A DNA stretch of 64,000 nucleotides from Coptis chinensis (taxonomy: Eukaryota; Streptophyta; Magnoliopsida; Ranunculales; Ranunculaceae): positions 94,004,001 through 94,068,000 of the forward strand of contig CM027383.1 in the NCBI GenBank assembly GCA_015680905.1, in the 5' to 3' direction. Shown piece after piece: positions 37,920 through 49,996 of this stretch (the stretch's first letter is position 1; the number at the start of each line of letters is the position of its first letter). A program made the translations under genes and the position numbers. The notes beneath the pieces are model-generated. The model saw only the letters and a list, made by a program, of their open reading frames with translations. It did no database searches and was not told the origin of the DNA.

Positions 37920-39304
37920 TGGGTGTGTTTGGAAGTTTTCCTTTGGAATTGGAATTGAAAATATAATTCCAAAACTTACAATTTTAAGTAGTTAAAATTC
38001 CTGAATATATAGAAATCTCAAGTTTCTACCCCCATGTAAACTTGCAATTCTTTGTTATTGCAAACAGGCGACTCTTAATTTTCGGAAATATATTATGAAT
38101 TCCACCCTAAAATCCTGGTTGGGGCATTTCTGTGAGAGAAAGTTATCAACTGGTCAACAAGTTGATTTCTCTTGTCTGGTATTTAATGGGTGGCGGAGCC
38201 CATTCCAAAGGTAATGGGCTGGCTAGCATTCCTCGAAATGCAACTGTGCAAATAAAGTTTAACCAACATCTAATTAAATCAGAAAAATGAAATGTATCAA
38301 AATTAGAAGTGATTCCGAATTGTAAGTTCACTTTAAAGACTGTGAGAACGGCAATTAAATTGGGGTTACTAAATATATGGACTGTGGTTGCATCCACTTG
38401 AACTGTCTAAATGGCGCGGCTGCCTGAAGATATCCATTTAGCAAGGGGGCACCAAGTTGAACCACTTGACTAGTTGACCCAACATCTTATTTTACACTAC
38501 TGGTTGTCTAAATAAAGGATTCATTGACTTAATTACTACTAGAAGTGTAGCTTGACTTGCATCAGTGCAATCCTTGCTAATTTAAAATGTAAAGCCAGAG
38601 CTCATCTTTTCGAATAGTTGCAACTTTTTTGCCATCTCCATCATATCCCTCACCTTGCAAAGTTGCTAACCCCATATGCCAACTCGCCCAGTGACTTGCT
38701 TGGTGTGTGGAGTGATCGTGCCATGCCATCTCGATTGGGGTCTCAGACTTAAGTTGCAAGCGTCTCTGCACCACATGCATGACAACTGAAACGGCACCCC
38801 ACCACGGAGCCCATGTCCTACTATCACACCGTAATGTATCTCATCTATGTATAACACGATATCCAGCAATTTAGTAGCATCAGGTAGAAGAATAGCTTAG
38901 GGAAGTAGCAAACGATTGAGAGTGACACTTCGCAATTTTAAGGATAGCTTGAAAACAACTTGCATTAGCTTTCCTCTATAACGAACTGTTTTCATCATTA
39001 AATGACAATGGCAAGTTGTTAATGAAATCAAGAAAAGTGAAAATTAATATTTATTGATGGCAGTGATTGGTCGTTTGTCTGTCTTTCGATTCTTAGTGGA
39101 ATCAAACATCATATGACTCCCCACGTATGGGTCCTAAACTAGAAAGGCTAAAGTCTTAATAAACAGACAATCGCAACATTGTGGTATCGCTGAAGGATAA
39201 TGTTGACGCACTCTCCGTGACTCCAAATTCATTCAGCTGCACCATCACTCTCTCTATTCCCAATTTCACATTAGCAAGATTTCTTTAGATTTGAAAACTA
39301 GAGT
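37920..39304. other. Intergenic, no gene supported
   Basis: Short minus ORFs at 38397-38146, 38780-38577 and 38869-38666 have no recognisable family motif. Confidence 0.4.
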
Positions 39305-40898
39305 GATTTAGGATTACTAGCCTCTCTTTTTTGGGCTAGAATTATTTCTGTTACTAATATTATTATTTTGAAATTAAAATTACTATTTATTAGAAATTTA
39401 TGATATTAGTATTTTCTATTTAGAGTTTAATTAGATTTAGAAGTCTAATTTCCATATTAATCAAGTGTGATTTATCTATATAAAGAGGTCATTCTCCAAA
39501 ATCCTATTATACTTTTCTCTCTCAAACTTTTACAATTCTTCAATTCTTCAATTCAATATTCTTCCTCTTTAAATCTATTATCTTTTTTGAGGATCTCCGC
39601 ATTTTTTCTTCTAAATCTCTCTTTCTTTCATATCAATTGGTATAAAGAGCCTCACTTTTTAGATTTTGATCTAGAAAATGATCCACCACCACCATTTTTG
39701 CAAACCACCAAATTTTTTCTCTATTAATAGCTGAATTTATTTCAAAGGAAGAACTACTAGACGCTATCAACACGCTTAAGTTAGAATTAAATCTTGAATG
39801 TGAAGCTATGGAGACAAGATTCATGAATATATTCAAAGAAGCATTCCCTCACACTTAAGCTTTTGCAAACTCTAACACCACCACTTCCACAAATCCCAAA
39901 TCTATTTTCGCAGCCTGCACCACCACTTTTACAAACCCTAGCACCTCTGCAATAATCCATGAGACCATCATTCTCATATCCCCACCAAAGTTTTTTCTTA
40001 CCACTCCAATTATACCTCCAATCCCACCTCCACCGACACTAGTATATACTCCTCAAAAAGTTGAAACTGTGAACGAAGAAGATGTTGGTTCTCCACATAT
40101 TACAAAGAAATGAAAGAATACTCCACATATCGCTTATGAATATCCCAACTTTCGAAGTTTACAAATTGGACAAAAATGTGAGATTTAAAAAAAAAAACAA
40201 AGTTTTTTCAAAAAGGGAAGTGCACACCAACTTTTATCTTTCCAATTTACGAAGATCCTTTCGCGTTGTTCTCATCCCCACTAGTTACGTGTTATTCGAA
40301 GAATCACAAGAAATATCATAAGAAATGTCATCGAAAGAAGTTAGTTGGAAGTTTGTTTGAAGCTTATTTTGGACATGTGCTTACTTCAGGAGAAGACTAC
40401 GAAAATTTTATCCAAGAAGTTAAAAGAAGCGTTGGAAAGATTGTGAAATATTGTTTTTGACAAAACAGGGTTATTTTATTTTATTTTTTCTATCATCAAC
40501 TCGAGGTCGAGTTTTCAAAAAAAATGGAAGAATGATGTAGGATTACTGGCCCTCTTAATTTATTGTACTAGAATTCCTTCTGTTGCTAATACTATTGTTT
40601 TGAAATTAGAATTATTACTTATTAGAAATTAGTAATATTTAATATTTTCTATTTAGAATTTAATTAGATTTAGAAGTCTAATCTCCTTGTTAATCAAGTA
40701 TGACTTATCTATATAAATATACCATTGTTGTTTAGTAGATGGAACCAATTATCAATTATCAAATCTCCCAAACCCTATTATACTTTTCTCCCTCAAACTT
40801 CTACAATTCTTCAATTCAATCTTATTCATCTTTAAATCTATTATCTCTTTTGAGGATCTCTGCATCCTTTCTTCTAAATATCTCTTTGTTTCGCATCA
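39305..40898 (+). mobile_element. Short LTR retrotransposon with decayed gag-like interior
   Basis: LTRs at 39305-39635 and 40533-40898 begin TGATTTAGGATTAC/TGATGTAGGATTAC and end ATCA. The left LTR is followed by ATTGGTATAAAGAGCC, a diverged Met-tRNA primer-binding site. The right LTR is preceded by AAAAAAAATGGAAGAA, a polypurine tract. The 0.9-kb interior reads in pieces (KEELLDAINTLKLE, AMETRFMNIFKEA, a Pro-rich stretch) with many stops, perhaps a relic of gag. The right LTR has a ~35-bp insertion. No target duplication was found. Probably mobilised in trans. Confidence 0.75.
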
Positions 40899-41075
40899 CT
40901 TGGGGATGTTGTGCACATCATTTGGTAGAAGTATATATGGCTTATCTAGTAGGAAAGATATAATATCTATCTACAATGATGGCAATCTGTCCCCCTCACT
41001 AACCGGAAATGTAAATACACTATTTGCATTATTAATATGACTTGATCACTTAGAAAAAAAAATAATAAAATAACA

Positions 41076-42304
41076 ACATTCGTCCTATAGCAGTAGGCAT
41101 GGTTTGACATCGTCTTGTGTCTAAGATTGCTATGAAAGAGGTGGCTAGTGATATGGTCCAGTACCTAGGTGATTTTTAGTTTGGGGTTGCTATGTCTAGA
41201 GGAGCGGAAACAATTCTACATGTTGTTAATCAATTTGTACATGATAATGCAGATAATAGCTCTTTCTCTATGTTATTTGTGGATTTTCAGAATGCCTTCA
41301 ACCTTGTTGATTGAGCATCTATGCTAAATGAGGTTCGCTTACAGTACCTTTCTATTGGTCCTGGAGTGGAATATCTATACAGGCAACCGGCTAGGCTAGT
41401 TGTACATGAGGGAAGATCACATTTGGTCCACAATAGGAATTCAACAGGGTAACCCATTTAGGTCCACTTCTTTTTGCACTAGTTTTACATCCACTAGTGT
41501 TGCGTATTCAATTTACTTGTCATTTAGAGTTACAGACATGGTACTTAGATGATGAGACTGTGATTGGTGACACAGAGCAGGTTGCGACAATGTTACATAT
41601 TATTTGTGCGGCAGGGCAGTCATTAGGGCTAGTCCTTAATGAGACCAAGACAGAGATCTTTTGGCCTTTAGTGGACCCACGACACTCTAGTATATCCAAG
41701 TCGCAGCTTGGGGTTAGCTTACTTAGAGGAGTTGTTAGGATGGATACATATATTATCTCTAGTACGTCTAGTTCGTAAGCGTGTTGAGAAAAATCTTAAG
41801 CTGATGGATACACTACCACAGCTGAAATACCCACAATGTGAACTGATTTTTTTACGAGCATGTGTAGGGTTGCCTAAGTTGATATTTGCTCTACGTACTT
41901 GTCCACATGCTTACTTTAGGGAAGCAACTAGCATGTTTGACCATGGTCTTCGATCTGCTATCCAGGGCATTGTTGTTTATGATGGACCTGGTTTCGGTGA
42001 TCTATAGTGGGGTTTGTCGACTCTTCCACTTTGTCTTGGTGGTCTTGGTATCTGTTATGTATAGGATGTCTTCAGATTTTCTTTTGTAGCCTCACGGATT
42101 CAGACTGAGGAGCTCCAAAACCACATTCTTTTTTGTAGATTTCGCATTCGTGACACTCCAAAACCACATTCTTAGATTTCGATATGGGGTGATATTTTTT
42201 ATAGTGCCATCACTTTGACCGCATATACATCTTCCCCGATTTTGACCTTAGTATTCTTACCTCAAAGCCCCCGACCACCACATAATGTTTTGGCAGAAGT
42301 TTAC
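41076..42304 (+). pseudogene. LINE-like reverse transcriptase, first part
   Basis: Degenerate plant reverse-transcriptase-domain protein. FGVAMSRGAETILHVVNQF and MLFVDFQNAFNLVD (first catalytic Asp) lie at 41180-41310. WYLDDETVIGD with the second Asp pair is near 41534-41566, then ETKTEIFWP, then CVGLPKLIFALRTCP and GLRSAIQGIVVYDGPGFGDL. There are stops after VD, near 41450 and at 42006, plus frame changes. The chain breaks after LAEVY at 42304 where a solo LTR inserts, and resumes at 45370. Confidence 0.8.
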
Positions 42305-42506
42305 TGATAAGCACCCAAAAATGTAGTTTAAACCCCTTAATAGTATTCTATTTAGGCCAATTATGTTTATAATAAATAAGAGTTAGTAATATTTACGTGT
42401 TTTTGTGTATTCTAGATTTTGAAGCTGTTTATGTGTTTAAAGACGCCATTTTGTATGGAAAACAAGTCAAGATGATTGTTGATGAAGTTCTACGTTTAAA
42501 GCCCAA

Positions 42507-44239
42507 TGATAAACACCCAAAATTGTATTATAAAACCCCGTAGAGACGAAATATTTCGGTTAATTATGTACTTAATAATCATGAAATAATCTTATTTTCG
42601 TACTTTTGCAGGTTTGCACAACTAATGTAAAAATGATGATAAAGCCAGTATTTAAGCACAAAATAGTGAGTATACGTAAAGCTTTCTGAGAAAGCCCATG
42701 TGAAGCCCAACAAAGCTGGACTAAAGCCCAAGGACTCAAACATGACAGAATCCGAGAAAGCCCATGTGAAGCCCAACAAAGCTGGACTAAAGCCCAAAGA
42801 CTCAAACATGACAGAATCCGAGAAAGCCCATGTGAAGCCCAACAAAGCTGGACTAAAGCCCAAATACTCAAACATGACAAAATCAAGTCAGAAACGGGAT
42901 TACGTGCATAGAAGCATCAACCTTCCAAAACTCATATCTCTTGAACCAGGACTCCGAATTCGGCAAGTGAGCTACTCAGATGATCAATGACGAACTCTAC
43001 GCAAAGGCGGGAAGTTATAAAAATACCAAAAGACCGGCCCGCTACTGGACACAGCACGTAGACCCACTATGCAGACCCACAAGATTTGATGAGACATCAT
43101 GCAAGTCAAGACAAAATGTGCAAATAATTGGCACAAAATGGACACCTTGCATGACATTAATGGAGTTAGATGAATTTAGGTGCTAATAGTGAAAAAAATG
43201 CAAGGTGTTAATTTGCTTTGGTTTTTAGATAAGATACAAGTTAATATGGGAGGTGGTTTCACGTGGGATTGAGAAAAGGAATGCTTTCATATGTAGTAAA
43301 TGAAAAAGGAAAGCATTCATTCCATATTTTTGTTTTTATGTAATTTTTTTTTTTTTAAGTGAGTTCTTAAGTGTAATAGTGTTAATGGAAGGTAATATAA
43401 TGTTCTAAATAAAAGTTCTTCCCTTCTAGCTTAAAAAGTTTATCTCTTACATTCTTCTTCTTCTTCTTCTTTTTAAATTCAGCACACATACATGATATCT
43501 TGTTAAGGATGCTCATGTGAGGATCAATGTACGTTTTAGGAATCTAGACTCACTACGTAGAAGTTAGGGTTTTCTTTGACATCCCGTCCCAAAATGATGG
43601 AGTCCGACCAAAAGTATAGCATGGAGCTTTAGATTAACTCGCACACGACCCATTTCACGCCTGGACTAGTCGCGCGCACGCGAGACCTGGAGAATTTGAA
43701 TTCTATGCTTGTCCGGCCGGTGGAAAACAAAACTAGGTGTTATAATGATGTTTTAGAGATGAAATATCTTTTTAACTCCACATGCCAGCATGATATGCTT
43801 AGAGATAAGTATATGGTGCTAGGGATCAAGACTCAAGTCCGTTTGGGGTTTCCTACGAACCAAATATGGATTAGAGATGTAGTTATTTGAATTCCTAAGC
43901 AGATGTACTAATTCTTACATGAGTGGAGTTAACCCTTTCCCTATCTTTCTCTCTCTATCTCATTTAAGAAACCAACTTGTAATCTCTAGATAAATTGTGT
44001 AATATTTCATTTTTAGGAAATAGAAATCTATTGATACCATCTATCTAATAAATCCTTCTCACTTAGTTCCCCTAAAGGATAAATTTCAGTTGTGATAGCA
44101 TAGATTCTTGTCTTAGGAGTTGGAAAAAAATCCCTACTCGAACTAGAAAAATCGAAAAACAGTGAGTAAGGTATCATTGAGTTTAGTATGTAAAGTAAAG
44201 TAATCCAAATTACTAAGAGACTAAAAAGTGCAAATATCA
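42507..44239 (+). mobile_element. Solo LTR B (Athila-type) nested in LTR A
   Basis: 1733 bp, TGATAAACACCC to AATATCA, flanked by the perfect duplication CCCAA (42502-42506 and 44240-44244). The first ~700 bp match the Athila LTRs at 5756 and 21130 in reverse orientation, including TATAAAACCCCGTAGAGACG and GATGCTCATGTGAGGA; the rest is diverged. No coding sequence. Confidence 0.8.
42691..42888. repeat. 66-bp tandem triplication inside LTR B
   Basis: Units begin AAAGCCCATGTGAAGCCCAA at 42691, 42757 and 42823. Related LTRs at 5756 and 21130 have one unit. Because 66 is a multiple of three, spurious ORFs run through it on both strands. Confidence 0.95.
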
Positions 44240-45369
44240 CCCAAGAATTATGAAGAAAATCATTTTTCAAGCCCAGTCAAAATTGGGAAGTCAAAGTCAA
44301 TTCGAGTAGAAAAAGAACAGAAAAGTCAATAGAATTTCAAATGGGCATATATTTGGACTCGGGACTCAGAATTGGGCCTACTTTATGTCAAAATGACTGA
44401 CTCGGAATAAACTTTCCAATGGACCCAGCCTTGTCCCAATCAGAGCTGTAAAAGTGAACAAAAAGGGTACTAAAATAATTTCCAGTAGAATTAGCCATTT
44501 TAGACTTAACCTAATAGATTTTGGGCTCACTTTAGAAGCCCAAAAACTCCCTTTTTGGCCCATGCATGAAAACGTAATCCTAACCCTCTCGTATATAAAA
44601 AGGGTTAAGGTTAAACTTATTCTCTCATTCCTTCTCTTAGTCTCTAATTAGTTTAGTATAGTTGTAGTTGTAGTGTAGGGTTATAATTAGTTTAATTGTA
44701 ACCTCCATTAATTCCCAATCAATAAAAGCTTTAGTATCAATTAAATTCTTGTCTTTACATTATGTCTTTAGTTTATTGTTTAGTTAGTTTAAATCCAATG
44801 ACACAAGACTAAAACCTCTATCAGAAGGGGTTAATGAAGTCATGTGAGGATGATTAATTAGTAGTTTAGTTATTGTTTTGCAATAGAGTTTCAAGTTTGA
44901 TTCTCATGGTTGTTTAGAGATAAAAACCATAAGAGTTGAAATAGAGTTTAGAGCCACTCCCAAAGAGATTTGTAGTGGAGCTAAACTCTCATGCTAGTGA
45001 AGCCTTGATCTGAGAGGACTTGGTGTTCACTAGGGATCAAATAAGCGATTCAATACTAACTAATAGTAAATCGAATAGCGTGGTGGAATTTTTCTTCTCT
45101 AATTATCTTTCTCACCTTTAAATCTACTATTTTTGCATCTTAGTTTATTGTTTTTATCATCTCTTATTACTCTTTTATTAGTGAAATAGTTAGTTTAGTC
45201 TAGATTCGTGTTAAATACGTATAAACAAGAGTGGAAAACACGATTTCTCCTCCCTATCTCATATGATTTAGAGAGTATAAATTATTAATTGATAGAATGA
45301 TTTTAGCATATTAGGAACTATTGTTTTCACATCTAATTTAAATTTAAATTTATTTAAGTTGTCACCTAC

Positions 45370-46145
45370 TACTGTAAGATTATTATAGGACTTGAGAGGG
45401 AATTGAATTTGACTTGTCCGATCGTCAGAAAGTTGTTATTAGTTGCCTACAGTCTAGACATGCAAATGATTTTCTCCTTGCTATTGCTATGGTGGTCTTG
45501 GACAACGTATGACACCGGTTGAGTATCGAGCTATCCTTCGCTCCCGCCTCATTATCCCTTTGTATAACGATGGTGATTGGTGTCCTATGTGTATGAAGAG
45601 TTGCCTTGACGCCTTTAGAGATCATGCAGCGCAATGCAAGCACTTTCCAGGATTTAAATACAAACATGACCATGTACATGCTATTTTGTATGATGCGGTC
45701 TGGCGTGCTGATATACAAGTGAAAAAATAGGCTTTTGTCAATTTCCTCACTGATTCTAAAGAAGGTAAATTGAAGTTTCGCCCTGTGTATATCTTGATAT
45801 ATATATAGTTGGTTTGATGGAAAACATGCATGTGCGAATGTCATAGGGGTATCTCCCTTTGTTGGTTTTGGTAATGGAGTTTTTGGAGTACGGCAAACAA
45901 CTAATAATGTAATAGCAGCGAAGGTGGAGAAACATTAACGAGCGTTCATAGCTAACCAACACTGTTTTATCCCGTTTGCGTTTGACACATTTGGTTTTTT
46001 GGCATCATATGCGGTTGAGTTGTTTATGAGGATGCACAAAATGTTAGACAACAATGTGATTGACAGCCGGTTCTAACGAATATGTGTTTAGGAGAATTGG
46101 TTTTTCTATTCAGAAGGGCTGGCGGCACAATTTGTATCGCGTTTG
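45370..46145 (+). pseudogene. LINE-like reverse transcriptase, C-terminal part
   Basis: Continuation of the pseudogene split at 42304. DLSDRQKVVISCLQSRHANDF is followed by a frameshift near 45490 into GGLGQRMTPVEYRAILRSRL. A Cys/His motif follows, CPMCMKSCLDAFRDHAAQC (zinc-binding-like), then FKYKHDHVHAILYD. Later frames give GVSPFVGFGN, CFIPFAFDTFGFLA and GLAAQFVSRL. At least four stops and several frameshifts. The end near 46145 is approximate. Confidence 0.75.
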
Positions 46146-49100
46146 ACCTCTAAATTGTTTATTTGATTTATTTTTCATATCAATAAATATATTTTTGATT
46201 AAAAAATTAATTTGGCAAAAAACATTTATTAGGCTCGGTGCTATTCTCCATTTTTCTTTTTTTGTGTAGCAAAGTATATGCTGCTATTATCTCCATTCCG
46301 GTCAAGGATTTAGATTAGAAAGCCTTCACTCAGGACCACATGAGTGGGAGGCCGGTGCACTCCTAACCGTGACAGGTGACCTCATATAATGATGTTCCTC
46401 ATATATAACAAGTGATTAGGATTCAGGACATCAACTTTGAGTCTTAATTCCTTCCAAAACAGACTTCCAAAAATTGAGGACCAAAAGAAAAATTCTAATG
46501 TGTGTTCATACTAATAGTTTCTACACTCAAAATGGTATCCAATGTAACAAAGTTTAAGAGTTTGTAAAATTAAAAAATTGAAAAAAAATGAAGGTCAAAA
46601 TCCGTCGCAAGTGGTTTAACTAAAAAAGAAATAAAACGCACATTACTTTGATATTTTGAGTAACGTTCGTGGTTTATTTAAAACTGGCCCAACCAATAAA
46701 TGATGGTTTTTGCCCGTCGCAAACATTACAATTCTAAAAAAAATAAAACAAACGTGAGTTTAAGTGTCGTCCCCATTTCTTTTTAGTTAGAACGTTACTT
46801 CAAGTGACGCCCGAGATGTTTATTAACTAATAAATGGATGAGAAATTTCCCACCCTCTAGATTAACTATTAACTTATCACTTGGAATTTATACTCATTAA
46901 AAGCATGTTTTTGATATTTAGAGGGTAAATTTTACGCTTTAAACAATTTATACCCTAATTAGAGATGCCCTCACTTTGGTTGATCCTATAAAGTAGTTTG
47001 CTACATTTTCCTGAATAATTAGCTCCATTTACATCTATATGCAGTACCTCCGATCCCGCCTACAGAATAAATCAATGGCTGATTTTTTATATATTTTTAC
47101 TCATCCGATCTCGCTCTCGTATGAGAAGCATTTATAGGTCGCAATTCTTTAGTATGTTTTTTTTCCAAATAACATATGCCCCCAAATTAAATCATTCCTA
47201 AACATTAAACATCCAACCTTGTGGACTACTATATTATCCAACTAAACCAGAATTATTAGTTCTACAGAGTTGAGCTTACTGCAATGGAAATTTGAATTGT
47301 TTGTAGAAAACATAATAGGATGCATGGAATCTTTTGTCAGTTATCACTTGTCACATATAAATTGCATGCTAGCTAACTTTGGCATGATCACTGTATTCCT
47401 AGATAAGATAGGATCAAAATAGACAATAAAAAAGGTATTAATGGGCAAGTTGATTGCGCACAAGGAAAAGCTACATACTTACATGTACGTAAGATCTAAC
47501 CAATCCGAAAAACAATGCAGTCCAGCTCAGAATATATATTGGTGATTGCTTGACTGATGATCAATCAACGACATTAATCTTTCAGTATAGCACGCACACA
47601 TGTTAATATGTTACCTCTCCTAACTATAAAAAAGGAGAAAGAAAACAAATAGAAATTTCGAGAAGCCAAATTGATCATTTGGCTTTAGAATTCTGCATAG
47701 TCACAACACTACATGATTGAGCAATTTTGGTTGTCGGATCGAATGCCTTGTGTACTAGCAAAATCCAAAGTTCAACCACGGCCTATGATTAGCAACATGA
47801 ATGAATATGATCAGGAACACAAAATTGATATAGGTTGAACTGATGCTTCCAATCCTTCCACTAGGTGTTGAGTTGGACCAAATGTGCAACTTCAATAGAA
47901 AAGTCCAAAAGATAAATCCATACACACCAAATGTGTAACACATGAGGATTGCAGCCTTTGCAGGGTATAGAATCACATTGACTATAATCACCAATAATTC
48001 GATAACAAAAAGAAAAAAGGGGAAAATGTGTAACACATTCTTGATTGATGCAAGATCCAACTTCAAGCACATTAAAGATTATCGAAAAAAAAACAAACTT
48101 TAAGCACATTAATGCACATGGTAATCATAAGAAATATTGTATTTTATATTCGGAGTTTAGGAATGTTTTACGTTCTAACATGGCAAGAGTGCAAGAGTGC
48201 AAGAGTGCGACTTTCTGTCCAATACCTCTTCTAGATGGTGTCATTCGTTTGATGCCATTTAAACCCCTGCAAAAATAAGCTCCTTGTGTTTCTAAGACCC
48301 ATTGGCAAGAATTTCTTGAGGCTGGAAGTGATTGGTGACTAGGGCTTTTATCGTTGATTTACCTTCTCCGGATTATTGGGGACGGGGCGGGGTTTTTTTG
48401 GCTGTATGTGATCGATTTGCAGGACCTTTGGCCCCAATAAAAATAGCAATATATGATTGCTCTTGTTTTGACGTCATGATTTTTTCATGATGGAAGATTA
48501 ATTTTTTATTTAAGGATACATAAAGGATCCCATACATAAATGTATTCCAATCCTAGAAGAGTTTACATTTAAAGTAAAAATTTGATTAAATTCAGTCAAG
48601 ATTAAGATTGGTTATATATATTGCTGCCACAAAAGAGGGAGATCCTCTTATCCAACAGGAAAGCCAAATACAATAATTCAATGTAATTTAGCTCTTGTAT
48701 TGTGTTGCCTTGGATAACCGTAGCCTAGTTGGTTATAAGCTTCTCGAATCTTCTGTGGCTTGGTGCGAAAGTTTACATTTAAAGAAAAAAATGAAAACGG
48801 ATATCTTTTTGGTTTTGTAATTTTTAAACTGTTAAAACTGCAATTTATAGATAATAGGTACCCTCTTTGTTCTTTTTTTAATTATAATGGTCCTGAATCA
48901 TAGATAATTTTTAATGCTTAAGTACTATTAACATGATTTGTTAAGTGCTAAATTGGTTGGATTAGTTTTCTAGAACTCCCATATATATTACATTGGAATA
49001 TCATCAGAATATAATATCATAACCCAGCAAAAAAAAACATTGGAATATCATCTTGGTGAATATGGCATATTCGGGATGTCTAAAAGTATTAATGAATCTG

Positions 49101-49580
49101 TTATTAAATATTTGGATTGGAGAGGGAAAATTCGCATGCATAGACACTTCGATTCCCTTTCAATTCCTAAGGTGTGTGCATACTAATCGGTTAATTATTT
49201 TGATAGCAGTAGATATTTATGGGAATGAATTGATAACATGCTTCCACTTCAATTGTCTCTTTGTTTAATCCCATGGAATTGAAGTAATTGGAGTTTAGAG
49301 TTTGGTTAGTTGTTATTTCAATGTTTTTGACTTAATAAAGTGGACTCGAGAATTAGATTATGGTGTTTACTCAACATGTAGTATGTTGATAATACGTACT
49401 ATAATAGAGGTGTTTCAGTGTCTTTGCTTTAGGAACTTTAAAATAGTGTTAGACATGTTAGTACTTCAAGCCAGCACATGTATATGACTATGTACATTGA
49501 TATGCTATAGTGCTCAATCATTTCATATTTACTCTCCCATTAGTCTTTACTAAACTAAGTGCATGTTGACAATACGTACT
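46146..49580. other. Long intergenic region, no gene supported
   Basis: AT-rich. A 105-codon minus ORF (48072-47755) is strongly hydrophobic but matches no family I know. An AAGAGTGCAAGAGTGC triplet repeat occurs at 48184-48208. The stretch near 46570-46850 repeats CCGTCGCAA-like motifs and could be an old MITE. Confidence 0.4.
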
Positions 49581-49646
49581 ATAATAGAGGCAATAATTCT
49601 ACACTGACACAGAGAATTTGACACAATTGACCGACACAGTGACGTG

Positions 49647-49895
49647 GCACTGCAACATCAATGTTGCACTATGAAAAACCACCATTGCAATATCAATGTT
49701 GCATCGAGAAGTACCACTACAATATCAATGTTGCACCATAAAAACCACTGCAACGTCAATGTTGCATCGGGAAATATCACTGCAACATCAATGTGAAAAC
49801 CACTACAACGTGAATGTTGCACCGAGAAATATCACTTCAACATCAATGTTGCATCATGAAAACCACTGCAACATCAATGTTGTACCATGGAAAAT
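49647..49895. repeat. Eight ~32-bp repeats with hairpin core CAACATCAATGTTG
   Basis: Each unit has GCAACATCAATGTTGC (7-bp stem, 2-base spacer) or a variant, followed by an A-rich linker (ACCATGAAAACCACT type). One unit is truncated near 49793 and one has GTGAATG. A single inverted copy lies at the right end (53017-53032). Confidence 0.9.
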
Positions 49896-49996
49896 CAATG
49901 GAATGGATGATTTGTTATAAAGAAAATATGAGAATGAAAAGATGATAATGGAAAGAGAAAAAGTGTTTTGAGTGAAAGAAAAAAATATTGACTCTT

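Larger units (their letters stand above)
42305..45364 (+). mobile_element. Solo LTR A, itself split by solo LTR B
   Basis: Starts TGATAAGCACCC at 42305 and ends GTTGTCA at 45364, interrupted by LTR B at 42507-44244; the rejoined length is about 1.32 kb. It contains a TATA box (TATATAAAAAGGG, near 44592). The flanking 5-mers are TTTAC and CCTAC (two transitions). The reverse-transcriptase pseudogene continues on both sides. The opening sequence resembles the Athila LTRs of this window, so it is probably of that group. Confidence 0.65.

Noticed and set aside
42572-42886. Repeated minus-strand ORFs of ~100 codons with a 22-residue repeat
   Set aside because: Produced by the 66-bp LTR triplication, which keeps several frames open by arithmetic; LTR sequence, not a protein gene.
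45509-45730. Stand-alone zinc-finger ORF
   Set aside because: It is the C-terminal piece of the LINE-like reverse-transcriptase pseudogene, in frame with motifs on either side.
47755-48072. 105-codon hydrophobic minus ORF, possible membrane protein
   Set aside because: Hydrophobic frames arise easily in AT-rich DNA; no family match, overlapping alternative ORF in another frame.
48700-48760. tRNA-like sequence with CTAGTTGGTTATAAGC
   Set aside because: No acceptor stem or complete cloverleaf could be paired.
49647-49895. CRISPR-like array of palindromic repeats
   Set aside because: Linkers are near-identical, and the array lies within TIR-flanked transposon ends.
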